Of a DNA stretch of 64,000 nt, positions 39,567 through 45,575 are shown in pieces. The notes below the pieces were generated by a model. The model was not told the origin of the DNA. It searched no databases and saw only the letters and a list, made by a program, of their open reading frames with translations. Within the stretch, counting starts at the first letter, position 1. Every line of letters starts with the position of its first letter. The DNA lies in the NCBI GenBank assembly GCA_016716465.1, contig JADJWH010000001.1:186001-250000 (forward strand), in the 5' to 3' direction. A program made the translations under genes and the position numbers. The DNA comes from Gammaproteobacteria bacterium (GTDB lineage Bacteria; Pseudomonadota; Gammaproteobacteria; SZUA-140).

Positions 39567-39591
39567 GGGACAAATTTCACAAACTGTCCCC
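39567..39591. repeat. Family A palindrome, decayed
   Basis: GGGACAAATTT and AACTGTCCCC arms with several mismatches, 17 bp after the HIT gene. It marks the edge of the AT-rich islet. Confidence 0.7.
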
Positions 39592-39665
39592 AGGTCTGTA
39601 GTAAACACAACGTTGGTGCAGGTCTTGCGATCTTTGCTTGCTTGGGTAGTGTACCTATGAATTTA

Positions 39666-39711
39666 TGACGCGCCCAAGGAGAGATTCGAACTTCCGACCG
39701 CCTGGTTCGTA
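39666..39711 (-). pseudogene. tRNA-Arg(ACG)-like 3' half, scar 1
   Basis: Read on the minus strand this begins with the anticodon ACG, continues AACCAGGCGGTCGGAAG into the T-loop TTCGAAT, and ends GGGCGCGTCA. It corresponds to the anticodon-to-3'-end half of a tRNA-Arg. The 5' half is absent and the T-stem has mismatches, so it is not functional. A sister fragment lies 1.26 kb away (40928-40971). Such pairs are typical att-site remnants of tRNA-targeting integrases. The interval 39592-39896 holds no other gene. Confidence 0.75.
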
Positions 39712-39896
39712 GGGCCGACAACTAAATAATAATATTCAGAAAGTTAACTGCCCCCCATCGCTTCACGCTCGCCAGAGCACGCCAACGTCCGCTGAGTCTT
39801 TGTTGGACGATGCGTACTATCAGTAAAGCTGCTACGTTATAAAGAATAACTTTCTATCTCTATTGACCATTACTCGTCTAAAGAAAGGAGAGAGTC

Positions 39897-40313
39897 TTGA
39901 TTGGGGCCCTCTTTGGTGTCGCGGTGGGTGTACTTACGATAGTCTTTGCCGTGATGATACGCGGACAACGTTGGCTGTACTCGTTAGGCCTACTCACTCT
40001 CCCAAGCTTGTATGCATTCTTTGCTCTACGCGTCGGTGATCCGGCGGTGGGATTCACAGAAATGATCTATGGTGTTCCGTTTATCGTAGTTGGGTTAGTC
40101 TTCGCATTGATAAGCGTCCGTTATTCGGCAATAGTGGTCGGCGCATGCTGGAAATTTCACGGGCTGTATGACTTGACGCATAGTCAATTTTTAACAAACA
40201 TTGGCGTTCCTGGTTGGTATCCCGTTTTCTGTTTCTCGGTTGATGTTGTTATCGGCGCATATCTATTATGGCTGTCGCGTAGAATCCCCAATGCAAATCT
40301 TCGCCAAGCATAA
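39897..40313 (+). CDS. Islet membrane protein, no firm family
   Basis: This 138-residue protein has about four membrane helices and an HGLYDLTHSQFL motif between helices 3 and 4 (about 100-111); this vaguely recalls DUF6010-type proteins, which I cannot confirm. The start is TTG at 39897 behind an excellent AAAGGAGAG. Codon use is much more AT-rich at third positions than all neighbours (AATCCC, TTATTATGG, CGTAGAATC), indicating recent acquisition. It lies between two tRNA scars. Confidence 0.7.
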   Translation: MIGALFGVAVGVLTIVFAVMIRGQRWLYSLGLLTLPSLYAFFALRVGDPAVGFTEMIYGVPFIVVGLVFALISVRYSAIVVGACWKFHGLYDLTHSQFLTNIGVPGWYPVFCFSVDVVIGAYLLWLSRRIPNANLRQA

Positions 40314-40541
40314 GCGCCCTTTTACCATACTCAGCAATCGGCTGGAGTATTCAGGTTCTTGAAGACGACACAAGACTGGGGGAAAAAGTTACGTTTGTAG
40401 GTATTGGCAGTATCGGGTAGTGTCACCTTTGACTTAGTGGCGCGCTTTGGAGGATGAATCTGGGCACTGGGAGTTGCAGTTGCAACTTACATGACGACTC
40501 CATTCGGCCACCACCCGCTATCTGTTTAACGCTCGATTCCG

Positions 40542-40847
40542 TTATGGGCTAGTACCTAACGACTGTTTTGCGACACATCTTGGTGGTAGACCTCCTTCAC
40601 AAGGAAGAAAACACAGATGGCCTGGTGGGCAGTAGCATGGACTATCGGGCACAACCTCGCAGGCTGGATTAGATTCGCAGGCCTTCAACGTACGATTGAA
40701 TTCATCATATGTTGTAGTCAGAATCATTGGGCACGCTTCACTCGCCCCAGTTTTGTTTTCACCTGTTAGGATTTGCAAAAAAGATTGCGAACAGCCCGCC
40801 ACAAAAAATGAACATAACGCGAGGATGACTGGAATTGCTACATTCAT
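40542..40847 (-). CDS. Islet cysteine-rich lipoprotein, unknown
   Basis: This 101-residue protein has a signal peptide with lipobox FFVAGC (Cys19), then a region with at least eight cysteines (SEACP, LKACESNPACEVV, SPCYCPPGHLCFLPCEGG, PRCVA). It is probably a disulfide-rich outer-membrane or periplasmic lipoprotein. Codon use is AT-rich like the neighbouring islet gene. The start ATG at 40847 was chosen for the signal peptide; no strong ribosome site is visible. The 40314-40541 interval shows no gene. Confidence 0.6.
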   Translation of the reverse strand: MNVAIPVILALCSFFVAGCSQSFLQILTGENKTGASEACPMILTTTYDEFNRTLKACESNPACEVVPDSPCYCPPGHLCFLPCEGGLPPRCVAKQSLGTSP

Positions 40848-40927
40848 CGAGATTATTAGAATCAAGTGCCCAGATCCATCCTCTCAGATGCTTACAAGTC
40901 TTGTAAATAATCAAATAGTTATAGATG

Positions 40928-40971
40928 TGGCGCGCCCTGAAGGATTCGAACCGCCGACCGCTTGGTTCGTG
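40928..40971 (-). pseudogene. tRNA-Arg(ACG)-like 3' half, scar 2
   Basis: On the minus strand it reads ACGAACCAAGCGGTCGGCGG, TTCGAAT, then CCTTCAGGGCGCGCCA, the 3' half of a tRNA-Arg including an encoded CCA. The T-stem is imperfect and no 5' half is present. It closes the islet opened by scar 1 and lies 39 bp before a family A palindrome. Confidence 0.78.
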
Positions 40972-41009
40972 GTGTGGCTGTTTTGAATATGACGCCGGAT
41001 TCAGAATCC

Positions 41010-41035
41010 GGGGACGGATTGTGAAATCCGTCCCC
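41010..41035. repeat. Family A palindrome with loose centre
   Basis: Arms GGGGACGGATT and AATCCGTCCCC around TGTG-A, preceded by a GGATTCAGAATCC mini-palindrome (40998-41009). It lies between the tRNA scar and the 3' end of the cyclic-nucleotide domain gene. Confidence 0.85.
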
Positions 41036-41046
41036 TCTTGCAGCGG

Positions 41047-41529
41047 TCAGTAGCGACCGCGGACCTTGGAGACGTAGTTGACGAGTTCCTGGCTTTCCTG
41101 GTTCATGCGCATCAGGTTGGCGTGGGTGATGCGGAACAGCGCGCGCATGACGCCGTAGACGATGTGCGGGTGCTTGTCGAGCAGGGATTCGAAGGCATCG
41201 GGCTTCATGCTGTAGACGATGGCGGGGCCGACCGCGCGCAGGGTGGCCTTGCGCGGCGTACGATCAACGAAGGCGCGGGTGCCGGCGACCTCGCCGACCT
41301 TCATGGTGTAGACCACGATCTCCTGCCCCAGCACGTTGCCCGTCACGGCGAGCCGGCCGTCGATCAGGATGAACAGGGTGTTGTCCGCCTGGCCTTCGGC
41401 GACGAGGCGCTCGCCGTCCTGCAGCTGGCGGGCCTGCATGATCCCGGCCAGGATCTGGCACTCCTGATCGCTGAGATCCTCTCCGACCGCCGAGGCGCGG
41501 AGTCGCTTGGCATCAACCTTTTCGCTCAT
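41047..41529 (-). CDS. Single-domain cyclic-nucleotide-binding (Crp-type) protein
   Basis: This 160-residue protein is a cNMP-binding beta-roll only: DLSDQECQILAGIMQARQL, then ERLVAEGQADNTLFILIDGRL, and GEVAGTRAFVDRTPRKATLRA in the phosphate-binding-cassette position. A C-helix follows but there is no helix-turn-helix, so it is not a transcription factor. It may regulate a partner by ligand binding or be degenerate. The upstream gene block is a palindrome and then Slp genes. Confidence 0.85.
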   Translation of the reverse strand: MSEKVDAKRLRASAVGEDLSDQECQILAGIMQARQLQDGERLVAEGQADNTLFILIDGRLAVTGNVLGQEIVVYTMKVGEVAGTRAFVDRTPRKATLRAVGPAIVYSMKPDAFESLLDKHPHIVYGVMRALFRITHANLMRMNQESQELVNYVSKVRGRY

Positions 41530-41609
41530 ATGGATCGTTTCCCCTCAAAGACAGAGTCAGGTAGTGGGGATTTTAATCCATGTGGGACGGCAATACTAAT
41601 GATGTCCTC

Positions 41610-41635
41610 GGGGACAGATTTATAAATCTGTCCCC
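41610..41635. repeat. Family A palindrome
   Basis: Arms GGGGACAGATTTA around a two-base centre, followed by TTAAGGCCGTCCCC, a detached right-arm fragment (about 41639-41652). It lies between two minus-strand genes. Confidence 0.88.
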
Positions 41636-41660
41636 ATTAAGGCCGTCCCCATTAAAGGCC

Positions 41661-42155
41661 TCAGCGGCCGAAGACGGCGCCGATGCCGATATGGAACTGC
41701 GGATCGTTGCGCTGGCTGTCCTTCGGCCACAGGCGCAGGCCGTCGGGACGGATGACGGGATAGACGTAGCTCGCGTCGCCGATCTGCCCCTCGCGGGTCC
41801 CGGTCAGGGAGCCGCCGACGGTCAACAGGCGCCCGGGGGCGTAATCCAGGGTTTCCAGATAGCGCTCGTCGGTCACGAGGAAGCGCCCGCCCGGCGTGCG
41901 GTCGGTGTCGGGCTGCTGGGAGGAATCGAGCGGATAGGCCAGCACCTCGATCTGGGTACCGTTCTGGGTGTTCACGCTGTTGACGATCACACCGCCCCAG
42001 AGGAAGGCCGCGTCGGTGTAGAACTCCGGGTTCTCGGTGACCTCGGCCGGATTCGTCTTGGCATCGTAGCGGGCCGTGTCGAAGCGCTGGGTGGTGGCGC
42101 AGGCCGCCAGTCCGAGCAGCGTGGCCGCCAGCATGGGCAGGGTCAGGGGATGCAT
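41661..42155 (-). CDS. Slp-family outer-membrane lipoprotein (copy 2)
   Basis: This 164-residue protein has lipobox LLGLAAC (Cys19) and the Slp/YeaY domain: AAFLWGGVIVNSVNTQNGTQ, PDTDRTPGGRFLVTDERYL, and VGGSLTGTREGQIGDASYVY. Slp proteins are induced in stationary phase or acid stress; their role is structural or unknown. It starts 16 bp after the stop of the preceding Slp gene, so the two probably form one transcript. Confidence 0.9.
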   Translation of the reverse strand: MHPLTLPMLAATLLGLAACATTQRFDTARYDAKTNPAEVTENPEFYTDAAFLWGGVIVNSVNTQNGTQIEVLAYPLDSSQQPDTDRTPGGRFLVTDERYLETLDYAPGRLLTVGGSLTGTREGQIGDASYVYPVIRPDGLRLWPKDSQRNDPQFHIGIGAVFGR

Positions 42156-42171
42156 GCGGTATTTTCTCCTG

Positions 42172-42723
42172 TTATTTCGCCGGAGGATGGTGATAGTAAC
42201 GCGGGGGATAGTAATACGGGTACCACCGGTACCAGGGATCATAGTACCAGTAGGGGGGATAATCCCGCGGATCGTGTTCCAGGCGCTGTGGCCACAACAG
42301 GTAATCGTTCACCCGCACGCGCGGGAAGGTGTAATCGTAGTCGCCGATCTTGCGCGTGATTTCGTCCTCGATCACGCCCGAGACGGTGATCTCGCGCCCC
42401 TCGGCGTAGAGCGCCGGGTCGAGAAAGCCATCGATGACGGCGATGAAGCGGCCGGCGCTGCGGTCGGTCAGGCGCGGCTGGCCGGAGCGGTCGAGCTCGC
42501 GCGCGACGATCTCGACCCAGGTCTCGCTCGCCTGATTGTCCAGCGTCGCGATCGTGCCGCCCCAGCGCACATGCGTGCCGATGAAGCGCTGGGTGTCCGA
42601 GCGCACCTCGGCGACCATGGGATTGCCGGGCGGCTCCTCCTTGATGGCCTTCGGGACGTTGGTGGCGCATCCCGCGAGCAGGATCGCGCACAGCAGGCCG
42701 GCGAATGTCGATGCGTGTTTCAT
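42172..42723 (-). CDS. Slp-family outer-membrane lipoprotein (copy 1)
   Basis: This 183-residue protein has lipobox AILLAGC (Cys19) and the Slp domain: THVRWGGTIATLDNQASETW, RFIAVIDGFLDPALYAEGR, EDEITRKIGDYDYTFPRV. The last 30 residues are an unusual Tyr/Pro/Trp-rich tail (PPYWYYDPWYRWYPYYYPP), absent from copy 2, which could be surface-exposed or disordered. It and copy 2 look like an old tandem duplication. Confidence 0.9.
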   Translation of the reverse strand: MKHASTFAGLLCAILLAGCATNVPKAIKEEPPGNPMVAEVRSDTQRFIGTHVRWGGTIATLDNQASETWVEIVARELDRSGQPRLTDRSAGRFIAVIDGFLDPALYAEGREITVSGVIEDEITRKIGDYDYTFPRVRVNDYLLWPQRLEHDPRDYPPYWYYDPWYRWYPYYYPPRYYHHPPAK

Positions 42724-42892
42724 GATTTCTGAGACCTCCCGGCCGGGGCAAAGTTGCGCGGCATCGCGGGCCTGCCGTCCATTATAAGGAAAGATGCCGG
42801 TTGCGAGGATCCCGCCGCGCGGGTCCGGTTTGCAGGCCGGGGCGGGGCTGTCATAATCCGACGGATCAAGAGTTTGGAGCAGGGTTTCCGAC

Positions 42893-43780
42893 GTGACGCG
42901 CATCCATCTGATGGCCCTCAGGCATTCCGCCTTCTATAGCCCGTTCCTGCTGACGATGGCGGGCGGGCACCTGCGCGCGGAGGGGCTGGAGCCGACGTAT
43001 GCCCCGGCGACCCCCGGGCGGACCGTCGCGGAGGCCCTTGCCGACGGCGGCTGTCAGGTGGCGCAGTCGGCGGTGGCGACCAGCTTTGCCGCACTCGAGC
43101 GCGGCGAGCGCGTCGATGTCGTGCACTTCGCGCAGATCAACGAACGCGACGGATTCTTCCTCGCCGCGCGCCGTCCCGAGCCGGACTTCACCTGGGAGCG
43201 CCTGCGTCACCGCACGGTGCTGGTGGACCACTTCTTCCAGCCGCTCGCGATGCTCCGCTACGGACTGCGGCGGATGGGTGTCGACTTCGGTGCGCTGGAG
43301 GTCATCGACGCGGGCGATGTGGATTCGATCGAGCGCGCGTTCCGGAACGGCAGCGGGGACTATGTCCACCTGCAGGGGCCGGTGCCGCAGCAGCTCGAAC
43401 ACGAGGGCGTCGCCAGCGTGGTCGCCGCGGTCGGCGACGCCGTGGGTCCGGTCGCCTTCAGCAGCCTGTGCGCGAACCGCGCCTGGCTCGGCACCGACAT
43501 GGCGCGCGCCTTCATGCGCGCCTACCGCCGCGCGCGCGAACAGGCCATCGCGGCGCCGGCCGGCGAGATCGCCGCGCTGCTGCGCGCGGCGGGCTTCTTT
43601 CCCGCCATCGATCCGGCCGTACTCGCGAGTACGGTGGCGGCCTATCAGCGTCTGGGCTGCTGGACCCCCGATCCGGCGATCTCGCCCGAATCCTATGAAC
43701 GCCTGCTCGATGTGTTTCTCTACAGCGGATTGATCTCGCGGCGGCATCCGTATGAAGCCGCGGTGGTGGCGCTGCCGTGA
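42893..43780 (+). CDS. NMT1/THI5-like binding protein without signal peptide
   Basis: This 295-residue protein has the type II binding fold of the NMT1/ThiY-SsuA group (SAFYSPFLLTMAGGHLRAEG, GDYVHLQGPVPQQLE, and a helical C-terminal lobe). It begins with GTG and has no signal peptide or lipobox, so it is predicted cytoplasmic, unlike the window's other NMT1-like protein. Its stop overlaps the sprT start (GTGA). No transporter genes are adjacent. Function not clear. Confidence 0.78.
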   Translation: MTRIHLMALRHSAFYSPFLLTMAGGHLRAEGLEPTYAPATPGRTVAEALADGGCQVAQSAVATSFAALERGERVDVVHFAQINERDGFFLAARRPEPDFTWERLRHRTVLVDHFFQPLAMLRYGLRRMGVDFGALEVIDAGDVDSIERAFRNGSGDYVHLQGPVPQQLEHEGVASVVAAVGDAVGPVAFSSLCANRAWLGTDMARAFMRAYRRAREQAIAAPAGEIAALLRAAGFFPAIDPAVLASTVAAYQRLGCWTPDPAISPESYERLLDVFLYSGLISRRHPYEAAVVALP

Positions 43781-44340
43781 ACCGGGACAGCGCAATGTCG
43801 CACACCGCGCCGGATGCGGTCGTGCCGATCGACGCGGTGCGACGTGCGCTTGTCGTGGAAGCGACTGATAGGTGGATCGCGCGTGCCGGCGCGTACTACG
43901 GAGATCGCTTCGAGTCGGTGCCGGTGCTGTTCGATCTGAAGGGACGCGCCTCAGGCATGTACCGCGTCCAGCGGGGCATACGCGTCATCCGCTACAACCC
44001 CTGGCTGTTTGCGCGCTATCCGGAGGACAGCCTGGCGGTGACCGTGCCGCACGAAGTCGCGCACTACATCGTCGATTGCCTGTACGGCCTGCACCGCGTG
44101 CGCCCGCACGGACCCGAATGGCGTGCGGTGATGAACGCCTTCGGCGTGAACACCAGCGCCACGACGCGATACGACCTGGATGGCATCCCCATGCGCAGGC
44201 AACGCCGTTACACCTACCGCTGCGACTGTCTGGTTCATCAGTTGTCGACGCGACGCCACAATCTGATCCTGCGCGGCGTGGCCAGCTATCATTGCCGCCG
44301 TTGCGGCGGCCACCTCAGCCGGTTCAGCGACGCGGGATGA
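43777..44340 (+). CDS. SprT-family zinc metalloprotease-like protein
   Basis: This 187-residue protein has the SprT fold with the HExxH motif HEVAHYIVD (His92-His96) and a C-terminal zinc ribbon (YRCDCLVHQL, CRRCGGHL). Related proteins include E. coli SprT and eukaryotic SPRTN; bacterial roles are uncertain. The GTG start at 43777 overlaps the previous stop, with an ATG six codons in as alternative. Confidence 0.88.
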   Translation: MNRDSAMSHTAPDAVVPIDAVRRALVVEATDRWIARAGAYYGDRFESVPVLFDLKGRASGMYRVQRGIRVIRYNPWLFARYPEDSLAVTVPHEVAHYIVDCLYGLHRVRPHGPEWRAVMNAFGVNTSATTRYDLDGIPMRRQRRYTYRCDCLVHQLSTRRHNLILRGVASYHCRRCGGHLSRFSDAG

Positions 44341-44397
44341 CGGATCTCTGCTATCGATCGCTGGTGGCGGGTCGAGTGCGCGGGAAAATAGAGGGCG

Positions 44398-44427
44398 AAA
44401 AAAAGACGGGCAAGCACGGCTTGCCCG
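44398..44427 (-). terminator. Minus-strand terminator without an obvious upstream gene
   Basis: On the minus strand CGGGCAAGC pairs with GCTTGCCCG around a 3-base loop, followed by seven T residues. A small frame ending VRVFFKA-stop at 44439 lies only 11 bp before it. The rest of the 44341-44834 interval shows this terminator, the repeats that follow, and no recognised gene. A lost gene tail or a small RNA end are both possible. Confidence 0.75.
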
Positions 44428-44643
44428 GAATGGCTACATCATGCCTTGAAGAAGACCCGAACCGTGTGGAGCGGAGGGTGAATCCACGGCACATCGGATA
44501 TCGCCAAGCGAGAGGGGGGATAGAGACATCCTTCACGGCTCGGGTCGCAACGGATTCTGCGCGCGGCCCGGGCCGATGTAAATGCGGCATATTGTCGCAG
44601 AGGCCGCCGATCTCGCCCCATAGTTGGGGCCATATTTGGCATA

Positions 44644-44757
44644 TTTGGGGTCAGAGTAAAAACTTTTGATATTTGGGGTCAGAGTAAAAACTTTCTCCAG
44701 TCTAGGTGTCATTCGACCCGGCGGTAGAGTAGTTTTTACTCTGACCCCAAATATCAA
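44644..44757. repeat. Family B repeats upstream of the RAYT gene
   Basis: Two direct copies of TTTGGGGTCAGAGTAAAAAC occur (44644 and 44672), the second forming a perfect 27-bp inverted repeat with 44731-44757 around a 38-base loop. The word is identical to that at 15474-15559. This is the REP-like head of the RAYT cassette. Confidence 0.93.
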
Positions 44758-44834
44758 GGGTCGTATACAACTTTTAGCATCCCGCAGGAGTTCCGGTTAG
44801 ACTGATCGAAATCAGCCATTATCAAGGATGAGCA

Positions 44835-45575
44835 ATGGCCAGACTAACGCGGATTTGCCTGCCCGGGTTACCGTTGCACATCATTCAGCGCGGTAATAAT
44901 CGTCAGAGATGCTTTGCTTCAGAAGCTGATTACGCTGCCTACGCCCACTGGCTTGAGGAATACTCGCGGAAATGCGTGGTAGCTATCCACGCCTGGGTAT
45001 TCATGACTAATCACGTTCATCTGCTGGTCACGCCCGGAACCGAACACGGCGTATCTGATCTGATGCAGATGCTTGGTCGGCGTTATGTCAGATACTTTAA
45101 CCACGTCAATCTAAGGACAGGCACTCTCTGGGAAGGGCGATTCAAATCGTGCGTTGTGGACGCGGACGAGTACTTGCTGATTTGCCAGCGGTATATCGAG
45201 TCAAATCCGGTGCGGGCTGGCATGGTCTCGGCGCCGGAGGACTATGCATGGTCGAGTTACCGCGCGCATGGCTTCGGTTGCCCGACACGACTCTGGTCTC
45301 CGCATCAACTCTACCAAGATCTTGGGAAAACGCCGCGCGAACGTATGGCGGCATATCGGGCGATGTTTGCTGGACACCTCGGTGATGACAGGCTTCATGA
45401 CATCCGTCAGGCGACCAATCAGGGGATGGTCCTGGGCACCAATCGATTCAAGAAAACGGTTGAAGATCTGGCAGGGCGACGCGTCAGCTTGTTGAAACGG
45501 GGACCCAGGCGCCGGGATAGTGAACGGAGTTTTTACTCTGACCCCAATTTGTCGAGCGCTTCCCAGCGGTCGTAG
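44835..45575 (+). CDS. REP-associated tyrosine transposase (RAYT, Y1 transposase family)
   Basis: This 246-residue protein is of the IS200/IS605-like Y1 family (PF01797). The HUH site is HVHLL (60-64) in WVFMTNHVHLLVTPG, with GRRYVRYFNHVNLRTGTLWEGRFKS and RYIESNPVRAGMVSAPEDYAW typical of RAYTs. Such proteins cut at and bind REP hairpins and are domesticated. The gene is flanked on both sides by family B palindromes. The last 15 or so codons run into the downstream family B copy and antisense through the uup 3' end, so the native C-terminus may be shorter. Confidence 0.94.
   Translation: MARLTRICLPGLPLHIIQRGNNRQRCFASEADYAAYAHWLEEYSRKCVVAIHAWVFMTNHVHLLVTPGTEHGVSDLMQMLGRRYVRYFNHVNLRTGTLWEGRFKSCVVDADEYLLICQRYIESNPVRAGMVSAPEDYAWSSYRAHGFGCPTRLWSPHQLYQDLGKTPRERMAAYRAMFAGHLGDDRLHDIRQATNQGMVLGTNRFKKTVEDLAGRRVSLLKRGPRRRDSERSFYSDPNLSSASQRS
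45528..45550. repeat. Family B copy spanning the RAYT and uup 3' ends
   Basis: AGTTTTTACTCTGACCCCAA is the inverse of the upstream units. In plus-strand reading it encodes FYSDPN of the RAYT C-terminus. In minus-strand reading it encodes the last residues and TAA stop of uup. Both genes therefore end inside the element. Confidence 0.93.

Noticed and set aside
39666..40971. Intact tRNA-Arg genes
   Set aside because: Both sites lack the acceptor 5' strand, D-arm and 5' anticodon strand, and their T-stems contain mismatches.
42893..44340. NMT1-like protein and SprT as a functional system
   Set aside because: They share only a 4-bp overlap; no family evidence links the two, and such overlaps are common in this dense genome.
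44439..44642. 67-residue minus-strand frame before the orphan terminator as a full gene
   Set aside because: Its first half is low-similarity Arg-rich sequence with no family; only the 3' end next to the terminator is suggestive, so it was not annotated as a CDS.
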